Below, one piece after another: positions 1 to 6,751 of a stretch of 14,660 nt of DNA. The notes under the pieces are model-generated. The model worked only from the letters and a program-made list of their open reading frames with translations. It did no database searches and was not told the DNA's origin. Source of the stretch: Syntrophomonas_A sp050258735. Its GTDB lineage: Bacteria > Bacillota > Syntrophomonadia > Syntrophomonadales > Syntrophomonadaceae. The stretch covers positions 1 to 14,660 of the forward strand of contig JBLMZJ010000141.1 in NCBI GenBank assembly GCA_050258735.1. The letters are read 5' to 3'. Position numbers and translations under genes: made by a program. How positions within the stretch are numbered: the stretch's first letter is position 1; each line of letters begins with the position of its first letter.

Positions 1-9
1 CCTCCTGAA
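1..9 (-). promoter_or_regulatory. Ribosome-binding-site-like sequence at the window edge
   Basis: Read on the minus strand, the last bases of the window are TTCAGGAGG, a near-perfect Shine-Dalgarno sequence. It suggests that another minus-strand gene starts just beyond the left edge. The rest of 1-144 holds no ORF that I can support, only a small GCCAA/TTGGC hairpin near 41-53. A short AGGAGG match can arise by chance, so this is a weak inference. Confidence 0.4.
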
Positions 10-144
10 TATCTCACGTTTATTGCCATGTTTCGGTACGCCAATTTTTGGCACTAGATATATGCTTCGCTAGCTGATAATAAAATCCTTCCTTTTTAGT
101 CAAATTACTATTGATCAATTGTATTAAAGTTTTCAGATAAAATA

Positions 145-177
145 ACAGGAAGCCTTCCCCATGGGAAGGCTTCCTGT
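145..177 (-). terminator. Rho-independent terminator of the NlpC/P60 gene
   Basis: This is a perfect 15-bp stem (145-159 with 163-177) around a CAT triloop, containing GGAAGCCTTCCC and its complement. On the minus strand it is followed by a T-rich tail, TTATTTTAT. It lies about 20 bp after the stop codon of the hydrolase gene, which is where that transcript would end. Confidence 0.8.
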
Positions 178-196
178 CTCATTTGATTTGATAACC

Positions 197-943
197 TTAG
201 AATCCTTTGCTGAGATTTTTGGGCAGAATCACCCGGGTAAATTTCACCATACGGTAGACGGCGGGTATCACCGGTCCTTTGTCATTTATCGTCCCGCCGG
301 TATCGTAAGCGCTGTCCGGCAGGACCCGGCGCACTCCGTTTAAATGGTCACCATACCAGTTGTTGAGACCGGACAGGATGCCGATGGCGGTGGGATTCCC
401 CTTGAGGGTCCCAATGATGCGGGGCTTGCCGTTTATATTACCTATGTATATGGCCACGTGTCCAATATGACGGTTGCCGGTATTGGCGGTGGTCCAGAAG
501 GTGAATATGTCGCCGGGTCTGAGCTTATCTGCGCCGTACAATACTCCGTTGCGGCAGCTCACCCCTGATACTGCGCGTCCTACAGTGCCATAATTGCGCG
601 AGGCGGTGGTGATGGAGTAGCCAAAGTCCTTGTAGACCATGGATACGAACTGCGAACAGTCGCAGTAACCGCTAGTGGCATATTTGCTGTGGCCGTAAAC
701 GATGAATCCGTACTCCATATACCATATGGCCCGTCCCACGAGGCTGTTGGCCAGGGTCTTCTGGTAGCTGCTGCGAAAAGCATCGACTATCGGTTTTTCA
801 TCCTTGTTGTAGCTGGCCAGAGAGGAGCCGCTGGCGGACAGGGCCTGGGCCCGGGGCGGGGCGGCCGTAATGGCTGCGCCGATCAGGAATATCGTCATTA
901 TTGCTGATAACAATCTTCTGCCAGTAGTAATGCGATGTTTCAT
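197..943 (-). CDS. Secreted NlpC/P60-type cysteine peptidase / cell-wall hydrolase
   Basis: The 248-residue product has a classical signal peptide: basic start MKHR...GRR, hydrophobic core about 11-28, and AQA|L cleavage near residue 34. One papain-like NlpC/P60 domain follows. The segment YCDCSQFV places the likely nucleophile Cys96 in a D-C-S motif, and GHVAIYIG places the likely catalytic His162. Such enzymes typically cut the stem peptides of peptidoglycan outside the membrane. The third catalytic polar residue was not assigned. There is no recognisable LysM, SH3b or choline-binding targeting module, and the domain begins soon after the mature N-terminus. Cys94 and Cys130 flank the active site and could form a disulphide (inference). 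The ATG at 943 is well supported by GGAGGT five bases upstream. The gene is monocistronic, with a gene-free region before it and a terminator after it. Family assignment is fairly secure; cleavage specificity is unknown. Confidence 0.8.
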   Translation of the reverse strand: MKHRITTGRRLLSAIMTIFLIGAAITAAPPRAQALSASGSSLASYNKDEKPIVDAFRSSYQKTLANSLVGRAIWYMEYGFIVYGHSKYATSGYCDCSQFVSMVYKDFGYSITTASRNYGTVGRAVSGVSCRNGVLYGADKLRPGDIFTFWTTANTGNRHIGHVAIYIGNINGKPRIIGTLKGNPTAIGILSGLNNWYGDHLNGVRRVLPDSAYDTGGTINDKGPVIPAVYRMVKFTRVILPKNLSKGF

Positions 944-991
944 GTCTTACCTCCAAATGGCTTCTTTTTGATCACTGTGGTGATAATGGCG

Positions 992-1042
992 GATTTAACC
1001 TCCTCTTAGGCCAAATTCGGCAGGGAGATTTAACTTCCTCTT
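992..1042 (-). repeat. Two direct repeats upstream of the hydrolase gene
   Basis: The 16-mers GATTTAACCTCCTCTT (992-1007) and GATTTAACTTCCTCTT (1027-1042), read on the plus strand, differ at one base and are 35 bp apart. On the minus strand they read AAGAGGAGGTTAAATC and AAGAGGAAGTTAAATC, just before the hydrolase ribosome binding site. A small ATCAC/GTGAT hairpin (971-984) lies between them and the gene. They could be regulator sites, part of a leader RNA, or a dispersed repeat. I do not recognise the class. Confidence 0.5.
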
Positions 1043-1340
1043 GGTAAATATGGGCATAAGTGATGATTATGGAGCGGAAGGAGGGTCATATCCACCGATT
1101 TTATGGGTGTTGCGGATTTGTTCCACTTTTGCTTCAGTAAATAGTGTTTATAGAGGGGTATATTTCCTGATGGAAGCTATAGGGAGTACGGTCATGAATA
1201 TATGGTCAGGCTGGATAAGATGGGCAAGGGTTCTTGACTGATGGAAAATGTGGTGGGTGGTGGGGTTATTTCTCGTTTGACTTTTGTAATCTGATATAAC
1301 AAAAAACTGTGTAAGACACCGGAATAGTTTATTGTTATAT
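1043..1340. other. Gene-free stretch with no recognisable feature
   Basis: I see no ORF with a plausible ribosome binding site or family resemblance, and no strong promoter or stem-loop. The short open frames on both strands have irregular composition. The promoter of the downstream hydrolase gene may lie here or in 992-1042, but I could not identify a convincing -35/-10 pair. Confidence 0.4.
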
Positions 1341-1475
1341 GCGGGCGGATATGGCCGCTCCTTGCCATCCATGGCACCGCGGCACTAGTCCGTCACTGGA
1401 CGTCGCATCGCTCCTGCAGCAACGGAGCAATTAATCACAAGGGGAAGATTGCCGCGTTGCGCTCGCAATGACAAT
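1341..1475. repeat. Cluster of intergenic palindromes, probably a dispersed repeat
   Basis: Several short palindromes follow one another. They are GCGG...CCGC (1345-1358), TGCCAT-CC-ATGGCA (1363-1376), GTCC...GGAC (1388-1401), GCTCC...GGAGC (1410-1428) and ATTGC...GCAAT around 1449-1469. The last, containing GCCGCGTTGCGCTCGCAA, resembles the widespread 'GTCATTGCGAGCGCAACGCGGCAAT' style of extragenic repeat found in many bacterial genomes (recognition from memory). No gene is visible. It lies between murJ and the hydrolase gene. Confidence 0.55.
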
Positions 1476-1510
1476 TTGGATTGCCCCAACCCTTTATTAG
1501 AGCGCATGTG

Positions 1511-1562
1511 AAAAGCCCGGGGTCGAGGCGTACCAAACACACGTCGACTGAGCGGGCTTTTT
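1511..1562 (-). terminator. Long hairpin terminator after murJ
   Basis: AAAAGCCCG (1511-1519) pairs with CGGGCTTTT (1553-1561). Inside it, GTCGA (1522-1526) pairs with TCGAC (1544-1548), and further inner pairing is possible around a short loop. On the minus strand the stem ends in GGGCTTTTCACA, and on the plus strand in GGGCTTTTTACA, so it could stop transcription from both sides. It lies about 40 bp after the murJ stop codon. Confidence 0.7.
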
Positions 1563-1571
1563 ACATAACAA

Positions 1572-1593
1572 TGATATTCGCTATTTTGGTCGG
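1572..1593 (-). repeat. Copy 1 of a 22-bp intergenic repeat
   Basis: On the minus strand this reads CCGACCAAAATAGCGAATAT followed by CA. It matches 20 of 22 positions of a plus-strand sequence at 11605-11626, between argJ and argB. Here it sits between the murJ stop codon and its terminator. The function is unknown. Confidence 0.5.
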
Positions 1594-1602
1594 TCTGCAT
1601 AA

Positions 1603-3171
1603 TTAGGCGCTTTTGCCGCCGGGCAGTACCCTCTTTAACATACCCATCACCAGCTGGGTCTCCTCCAGACGGAAGAGCACAATGATCACTACGTAGACGG
1701 CGATGCCGATGCCCATCCCGACACTGACCATGATGAGCTGGTTTAGCTTGGGAGCCCAGTGCAGCAATGGGGTCAGTCCGGAGATGATGAACTGGACTAC
1801 GAAGTACATAGCCACCGAGGCGCCGGTGGATATGATCACACTGCGCATTATCCTAACGCCGTCGATGGATTTGAGACGCAGCTTGAATACAGCCAGCAGC
1901 AGAAGCAGATTGGTGATCCCGGAGATGGTGAAAGCCAGGGCAAGTCCGCCGTGCTGCATGGATTTTATCAGCCACAGCGAAGCTCCGAGGTTTACTCCGA
2001 CCGAGACGATCGCTACCACTACCGGGGTTATGGTGTCCTCCATGGAATAGAAGACCCGGTTCATGATCTGCAATGAGCTGTAGGCAAAAAGGCCCATCGA
2101 ATACCATAGGAGAGCTATCGCGGTAGCATGGGTATTAGAGGCCGTGAACTGCCCTTGCTGGAAGAGCAGCTGGACGATAGGTTCGCGCAGGGCTATAAGA
2201 CCTACTCCGGCCGGTATGCTGATCAGCATGGTCGCCCGCAGACCGAGCGAGAAGGTCCGCCGAAAGGCGGGGATCTCCTTGCGGGCCATCTGTGCGGTCA
2301 TAGTCGGGAATATCACGGTGGCGATGGAGGTCCCGAATATGCCTACTGGGAGCTGCATGATGCGCTGGGACAATTTCAGCGCGGAGATGGAGCCTTCGGC
2401 CAGGCCTGAGGCCAGGTTCTGGGTTATGAACAGGTTGATCTGGCTGACCGAGAGCCCCAAGAGCACCGGAGCCATCAGGTATATTATCTGCTTAAAGCCG
2501 GGATGTTTATAATCCCAGTTGAAGGAGTAGCGCAGGCCGGTCTTCATCAAGGCCGGTATCTGCACGACAAAACCGAAGGCTGCACCGGTGACCACGCCGA
2601 TGGAGAAGGCCATTATGCCCCACTGGCGGGCCATGAGGATACCTACGCCGATGATGCCAACGTTATACAGGACTGCTCCCAGGGCAGGGGTGGCAAAATG
2701 CTGCTTGGAATTCAGCACTCCCATGGAGATGCCGGAGAGAACCATGAAGAAGGTCTGGATGAACATGACCCGGGTGAGCATTATAGTCAGGTTGATATAG
2801 TCCGGCGGCAGATCCGGGGCCAGCAGCATGATGAGCGGTCGGGTATAGATGACACCGGCAGCGATCAGGATAAGGCAGAAGGTCACGGTGTAATTGAAGA
2901 CGATGCTGGCTACCTTCCAGGCCTCGTCATCTTCATTATTGGCCATATAGCGGCTGAAGACCGGTATGAAGGCGGTGCTGAGGGCTCCGCCCACCATGAG
3001 CATGTAGATAAGATCCGGTACGGAAAAGGCTGCGTTATAGGCGTCGGTAACATAGCTCTGGCCAAACCAGGTATAGATGACCATCTCCCTGACAAATCCC
3101 AGTATGCGGGCGATCAGAGTGGCTATCATCACGAACCCGGCTGCGCGTACAATACTCTTACCAGTAGTCAT
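1603..3171 (-). CDS. murJ: Lipid II flippase MurJ (MviN family, MOP superfamily)
   Basis: The 522-residue product is very hydrophobic, with about 14 predicted membrane segments, as expected for MurJ (usual length about 500-530). It moves lipid II across the cytoplasmic membrane for peptidoglycan synthesis. The N-terminal motif RILGFVRE (22-29) and the following GALSTAFIPVFSRY are typical of the family, as are the arginines in the first helices that contact the lipid head group (family knowledge). The start is ATG with AAGGGG eight bases upstream. The gene stands alone between two hairpin terminators, with no division or wall genes directly next to it. A related O-antigen or polysaccharide flippase of the same superfamily is the only serious alternative, and the N-terminal motifs favour MurJ. 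Confidence 0.9.
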   Translation of the reverse strand: MTTGKSIVRAAGFVMIATLIARILGFVREMVIYTWFGQSYVTDAYNAAFSVPDLIYMLMVGGALSTAFIPVFSRYMANNEDDEAWKVASIVFNYTVTFCLILIAAGVIYTRPLIMLLAPDLPPDYINLTIMLTRVMFIQTFFMVLSGISMGVLNSKQHFATPALGAVLYNVGIIGVGILMARQWGIMAFSIGVVTGAAFGFVVQIPALMKTGLRYSFNWDYKHPGFKQIIYLMAPVLLGLSVSQINLFITQNLASGLAEGSISALKLSQRIMQLPVGIFGTSIATVIFPTMTAQMARKEIPAFRRTFSLGLRATMLISIPAGVGLIALREPIVQLLFQQGQFTASNTHATAIALLWYSMGLFAYSSLQIMNRVFYSMEDTITPVVVAIVSVGVNLGASLWLIKSMQHGGLALAFTISGITNLLLLLAVFKLRLKSIDGVRIMRSVIISTGASVAMYFVVQFIISGLTPLLHWAPKLNQLIMVSVGMGIGIAVYVVIIVLFRLEETQLVMGMLKRVLPGGKSA

Positions 3172-3269
3172 TCAGTTAACCCCTTATCAAAATATCAATC
3201 CTACTATAAATCAATTTTGGGTGCTTGTATAGCGTTTCTCCTCGAATAGTGTACTATCCCCGCTATCAG

Positions 3270-3306
3270 AATAATTCCCGGGGACCGTAGTCCGCCGGGA
3301 ATTATT
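3270..3306 (-). terminator. Terminator hairpin between nrdD and murJ
   Basis: A 12-bp perfect stem, AATAATTCCCGG (3270-3281) with CCGGGAATTATT (3295-3306), encloses a second stem GGAC/GTCC with a CGTA loop. It lies about 30 bp after the nrdD stop codon. The tail after the stem is only modestly T-rich on either strand, so termination could be partial or bidirectional. Confidence 0.65.
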
Positions 3307-3337
3307 TGAATGCATATTTTAATGTGAAGGATGCCGT

Positions 3338-5467
3338 TTAGCTCTTGACCTCCTGGAGGGCGCGATCAAAATGCTTGCGGTTGTTGAACTCGGCCTGTTT
3401 GCCGGCGTTCCACTGGTCTACCGGTCGGAGGTAACCCACGATGCGCGAGTAGACCTCGCAGACGGTGCGCTTGCCCTCAGCGGCGCAGATGGGGCAGGTG
3501 CTGTTCTCGCCGCTGATATAGCCGTGGCTGGGACAGATGGAGAAGGTCGGTGATAGTGTGAAATAGGGCATGCGGAACTGCTGACAGACCTTCTGCACCA
3601 GCTTCTTGGTCGATTCCACCGAGGGCACCGACTCGCCCAGGAAGATGTGGAACACCGTGCCGCCGGTATATCTGGTCTGCAGTTGATCCTGTATGGACAT
3701 GACCTTAAAGAGGTCGTCGGAAAACCCTACCGGCAGTGCGGTGGAATTGGTGTAATAGGGCTCCGCTCCGCGACGGTATTCGGCTTCATTGGCTACTATG
3801 ATATCCGGGAACTCGGCCTTGTCTTTGCGGGCGATGCCGTAGCTGACACCCTCGGCCGGGGTCGCTTCTAAGTTATAGATATTGCCGGTCTCGTCCTGGA
3901 ACTGCATGAGCTTGTCTCGCATGAAATCCATCACCTCGGTGGCGAAGTCCATGCCCGCCTCGGAGGCGATGTCACAGCCCAGGAAGTTCTGGCAGCACTC
4001 GTTCATGGCAATCAGGCCGATGGTGGAGAAGTGGTTCTTCCAGTAATCGCCGAAGCCGGCCTTGACATTGCGCAGGTAGAACTGGGAGTAAGGGTACAGC
4101 CCCGCCTCGGTCAGGCTCTCCAGTATCTTACGCTTGATTTCGAGGCTCTCCTTGGCCAGTTCCATGACCCGGGCCAGGCGCTCGAAAAAGTCCTCGCGGT
4201 CCCGGGCCAGGTAACCCAGGCGGCTCATATTTATGGTAACCACGCCTATGGAACCGGTCAGAGGATTGGCGCCGAAGAGTCCGCCGCCGCGTTTGCGCAG
4301 CTCGCGGTTGTCCAGGCGCAGGCGGCAGCACATGCTGCGGGCGTCCTCCGGATTCATGTCGGAACCGATGAAGTTGGAGAAATAGGGGATGCCGTATTTG
4401 GCGGTCATCTCCCAGATCTTTTCGTATTCGGGGTTGTCCCAGTCGAAGTCCTCAGTGATGTTGTAGGTGGGGATAGGGAAGGTGAAGACCCGCTCTTCCA
4501 TGTCGCCCTCCATCATCACCTCCGCGAAGGCCCGGTTGAACATGTCCATCTCCGCCTGGAAATCTCCGTAGGTCTCGTCCATCAGCTTACCGCCGATGAC
4601 CACCGGTTCATTCTTCATGAACTCGGGCACCTTGAGGTCCAGGGTCACGTTGGTGAAGGGAGTCTGGAAACCCACCCGGGTGGGTACGTTCATATTGAAA
4701 ACAAACTCCTGTAATCCCTGTTTGACCTGCTTGTAGTCCAGGTTGTCATAGCGGATGAAGGGTGCCAGCAAGGTATCGAAATTGGAGAAAGCCTGGGCAC
4801 CGGCCGCCTCACCCTGCAGGGTGAAGAAGAAGTTGACGATCTGGCCCAGGATGGAGCGGAAGTGCTTGGCCGGTCCGCTGGCTACCTTGCCGCGCACGCC
4901 TTTGAAGCCCGCGATCAGCAGATCGTGGATGTCCCAGCCCACGCAGTACACGCCCAGGATGCCCAGGTCGTGGATATGGAAATCGCCGGAGGTATGCGCG
5001 TCGCGCACCTCGGGCGCATAGATCTTGTTGAGCCAGTACTGGGATACGATCAGGGAGGATATGTGGAAGTTCATACCCTGAAGGGAATAGGTCATATTGG
5101 AATTCTCCCGCACGCGCCAGTCGTTGCGTTCCAGATAATCCCCGATTATCTTGTTGTTGAACAGCAGGTGTCCGGCCTCGCGGATCTCCTCGTGCTGCTT
5201 GCGGTAGAGTATATAGGCTTTGGCGGTCTTGTAATGGCCGTTCTTGACCAGGACTTTTTCTACCAGATCCTGAATGCCTTCTACGGTAGCTACTTCGTCC
5301 TCGTCTATATACTGGGCGATCTCTACGACTTTATCTGTTAACTCCTCAGCGGTATGGTAATCCTTGCCGCCCACAGCCTGGGCTGCCTTCCATATCGCCT
5401 TGGTGATCTTTTCTTTTTCAAAGGGTTCGATCCTGCCATCTCTCTTTTTGATTACACTAATGTCCAA
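3338..5467 (-). CDS. nrdD: Anaerobic (class III) ribonucleoside-triphosphate reductase
   Basis: This glycyl-radical enzyme reduces ribonucleotides to deoxyribonucleotides without oxygen. Residue numbers here count from the in-frame ATG at 5494; subtract 9 for the proposed start. An ATP-cone domain (about 12-100, with KKRDGRIEPFEKEKI) provides allosteric control. The barrel contains MCCRLRLDNRELRKRGGG, with Cys389/Cys390 as candidates for the thiyl cysteine. A C-terminal metal site has Cys654, His657, Cys667 and Cys670 (CPSHGY...CPIC). The radical loop RIVGYLRP has Gly687. The ATG at 5494 has no ribosome binding site. A TTG at 5467 has AAGGGGG eight bases upstream, giving 709 residues, and I chose it. 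No nrdG activase gene is adjacent. A NrdR-like operator pair precedes the gene. Confidence 0.93.
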   Translation of the reverse strand: MDISVIKKRDGRIEPFEKEKITKAIWKAAQAVGGKDYHTAEELTDKVVEIAQYIDEDEVATVEGIQDLVEKVLVKNGHYKTAKAYILYRKQHEEIREAGHLLFNNKIIGDYLERNDWRVRENSNMTYSLQGMNFHISSLIVSQYWLNKIYAPEVRDAHTSGDFHIHDLGILGVYCVGWDIHDLLIAGFKGVRGKVASGPAKHFRSILGQIVNFFFTLQGEAAGAQAFSNFDTLLAPFIRYDNLDYKQVKQGLQEFVFNMNVPTRVGFQTPFTNVTLDLKVPEFMKNEPVVIGGKLMDETYGDFQAEMDMFNRAFAEVMMEGDMEERVFTFPIPTYNITEDFDWDNPEYEKIWEMTAKYGIPYFSNFIGSDMNPEDARSMCCRLRLDNRELRKRGGGLFGANPLTGSIGVVTINMSRLGYLARDREDFFERLARVMELAKESLEIKRKILESLTEAGLYPYSQFYLRNVKAGFGDYWKNHFSTIGLIAMNECCQNFLGCDIASEAGMDFATEVMDFMRDKLMQFQDETGNIYNLEATPAEGVSYGIARKDKAEFPDIIVANEAEYRRGAEPYYTNSTALPVGFSDDLFKVMSIQDQLQTRYTGGTVFHIFLGESVPSVESTKKLVQKVCQQFRMPYFTLSPTFSICPSHGYISGENSTCPICAAEGKRTVCEVYSRIVGYLRPVDQWNAGKQAEFNNRKHFDRALQEVKS

Positions 5468-5475
5468 TAACTTTT

Positions 5476-5482
5476 CCCCCTT
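5476..5482 (-). promoter_or_regulatory. Ribosome binding site that selects a TTG start for nrdD
   Basis: AAGGGGG on the minus strand ends eight bases before the TTG at 5467-5465. If translation began at the in-frame ATG at 5494, this sequence would lie inside the coding region (codons 5-7), and the region before that ATG (AAAAAAATAAACCATAT) has no Shine-Dalgarno match. Confidence 0.7.
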
Positions 5483-5485
5483 GCA

Positions 5486-5531
5486 CCACAACATATATGG
5501 TTTATTTTTTTCTGACCACTAAATCTTGTGG
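5486..5531 (-). promoter_or_regulatory. Tandem NrdR-box-like operators before nrdD
   Basis: Box 1, CCACTAAATCTTGTGG (5516-5531), fits the core C-W-A-n-A-T-n-T-W-G of the known NrdR box (consensus acaCwAtATaTwGtgt). Box 2, CCACAACATATATGGT (5486-5501), fits all but one core position. They are 30 bp apart centre to centre, about three helical turns, as expected for cooperative NrdR binding. Box 1 covers the expected transcription start, just below the -10 element. NrdR represses ribonucleotide reductase genes when dATP is plentiful (established for the family). Its action here is inferred. Confidence 0.6.
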
Positions 5532-5535
5532 TTCT

Positions 5536-5564
5536 ATTATAGAAAAACGCTTTTATGGATGCAA
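5536..5564 (-). promoter_or_regulatory. SigA-type promoter of nrdD
   Basis: On the minus strand TTGCAT (5559-5564) is followed by a 17-bp spacer and a perfect TATAAT (5536-5541). Transcription would start near 5529, giving a leader of about 60 bases. The same -35, spacer length and -10 are found before argC. Confidence 0.7.
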
Positions 5565-5653
5565 ACCCTTTTTGGGTCTTTATGACGATTTTTGTTGGAT
5601 ATATTTTAAGACAAGCCCACTATCTTTAGTTTTTAAAATAATCAGAAAAATAT

Positions 5654-5680
5654 AAAAGCGGGGATATTCTCCCAGCTCTT
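5654..5680 (-). terminator. Terminator of the flagellin-like gene
   Basis: On the minus strand AAGAGCTGGGA pairs with TCCCCGCTTTT around the loop GAATA. There is one mismatch and one G-T pair, and TATATTTTT follows. It lies about 90 bp after the stop codon of the flagellin-like gene and upstream of the nrdD promoter, so it insulates the two units. Confidence 0.6.
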
Positions 5681-5767
5681 TATAGGCTATTGGTATTATA
5701 AAGGTCCCATTGTCTTACCTGAGAAGCGACCTCCAACTCCATATTGTGCTGCCAAACTTACATGCTA

Positions 5768-6628
5768 TTAAGCAGTTACATCCAGAACCAGATCCCAAAT
5801 ATAACTACTTCGCTGGTTATCCTTTAACAACCAGCTATAGTCCTCGCCGAAATATGCTCCTTCCATGATCCGGGACCACTTTTTGATCTCACCGTTGATC
5901 ATTTCTTTGGCTTTGCTCACGGTTTCTCTAGCTTTGATTATTTTCTCGAGCGAAGCCTGTGCTTTCTCCACAGTAGTAACATCCAGCTTATCGACCCCCA
6001 GATTTTTTGGCCGCATCGCCGTCAGGGCATTCCATATCTTGTCCAGGGTATCAGCGCTCTCCTCTTGCAGTTTTGAGTGGTTCTGCCGGGCCTTGAGTTT
6101 CATGTCAGTTATATAATCAATGAATTGGGCATCAGAATCCTCGTCATGTATAAAACGTCCCGTGTCAAATCCGTCACGCTGGTAATCAGCTGCTACCGCT
6201 CCCACATCAGTGGACCCAATAGGCTCCCAATGTCCTTTAGCCTGAGGCAGGCCCAACTTCTCGCGGATCTTATTTTCGGTTTCCAGAGCATTGCGCTCCA
6301 TATCGGCCCGGATAAGATTGATCTCCCGCTGGATGACCGACCGGTCTGCTTCAGTCAAGGTATTGTCTAACGCTTTGACAGTAAGTTCCTGCATACGCTG
6401 CAGACACGCATCAGCCTTTTGCAGTCCGGTATCGGTTATTTGCAGCAGCATTATATTGCTTTTCGCGAAAGTGGTTACTTCTCGGATCTTGGCGCGCATT
6501 GCGTCAGTCAACCCGAAACTGTCGGAGGATTTATGCATTGATATCAGGTTACTGAGCGGTTTAGTAACCTGGTTTGGCATAAGGCTGTTGGCATAACAGG
6601 TGTGAATTTTGTTCAGGGTTACCTGCAT
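5768..6628 (-). CDS. Orphan flagellin-family protein with an unusual C-terminus
   Basis: The 286-residue product resembles flagellin in two places. Residues about 36-118 follow the flagellin N-terminal D1 pattern, with AMRAKIRE, LLQITDTGL, CLQRMQELTVKALDNT and DRSVIQREI matching the usual 'MRAQIRG...LLQTAEGAL...LQRMRELAVQAANGT...DRxxIQxEI'. Residues about 214-245, with KLDVTTVEKAQASLEKI, match the start of the flagellin C-terminal domain. The usual final D0 helix needed for filament assembly is absent, replaced by an aromatic tail (GAYFGEDYSWLLKDN). The middle (about 125-210) is short and unlike a D2/D3 domain. There is no signal peptide. The gene has its own SigA-like promoter and terminator and no flagellar neighbours. 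The start is ATG with GGGGGAG five bases upstream. Family link is fairly confident; the role is unknown. Confidence 0.7.
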   Translation of the reverse strand: MQVTLNKIHTCYANSLMPNQVTKPLSNLISMHKSSDSFGLTDAMRAKIREVTTFAKSNIMLLQITDTGLQKADACLQRMQELTVKALDNTLTEADRSVIQREINLIRADMERNALETENKIREKLGLPQAKGHWEPIGSTDVGAVAADYQRDGFDTGRFIHDEDSDAQFIDYITDMKLKARQNHSKLQEESADTLDKIWNALTAMRPKNLGVDKLDVTTVEKAQASLEKIIKARETVSKAKEMINGEIKKWSRIMEGAYFGEDYSWLLKDNQRSSYIWDLVLDVTA

Positions 6629-6660
6629 AGGATCTCCCCCGGATTCGATTATATAGATTT

Positions 6661-6689
6661 AATATACCACGTGTTAATTAATGGTTCAA
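6661..6689 (-). promoter_or_regulatory. SigA-type promoter of the flagellin-like gene
   Basis: On the minus strand TTGAAC (6684-6689), a 17-bp spacer and TATATT (6661-6666) lie about 30 bases before the start codon. A second TATAAT follows closely. I see no SigD/FliA-type flagellar promoter (TAAA-N15-GCCGATAA), which is notable for a flagellin relative. Confidence 0.55.
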
Positions 6690-6704
6690 CTGGGTTCCAA
6701 AAGA

Positions 6705-6739
6705 AATAACCGGGAATGTCTGGTACATCCCCGGTTATT
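6705..6739 (-). terminator. Rho-independent terminator of the arginine operon
   Basis: A 15-bp stem with a single G-T pair (AATAACCGGGGATGT with ACATTCCCGGTTATT) and a 5-base loop is followed on the minus strand by TTTCTTTT. It begins 12 bp after the argG stop codon, which argues that argG is the last gene of the operon and that argH is not co-transcribed. Confidence 0.85.
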
Positions 6740-6751
6740 AAGTACAAGCGT

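Noticed and set aside
944..1200. Possible ydaO (c-di-AMP) riboswitch before the NlpC/P60 gene, since such riboswitches often control wall hydrolases.
   Set aside because: I could not find the conserved core segments or the two-fold folded architecture; only the direct repeats are evident.
1385..1600. A 71-codon minus-strand frame between murJ and the hydrolase gene.
   Set aside because: It runs straight through the terminator hairpin and palindromic repeats, so it is an accidental frame in repeat DNA.
3172..3260. A promoter directly before murJ (TATAGT near 3208).
   Set aside because: No acceptable -35 element lies at the correct spacing; the match is too weak to list.
4031..4714. A 227-codon plus-strand frame, antisense to nrdD, with others at 2503-3249 and 8450-9373.
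   Set aside because: They are shadows of conserved minus-strand genes, with no start signals or recognisable domains.
5690..5767. A small gene after the flagellin-like ORF (GGAGGTCGC and ATGGGACCTTTATAA on the minus strand).
   Set aside because: The frame closes after three codons, so there is no meaningful peptide.
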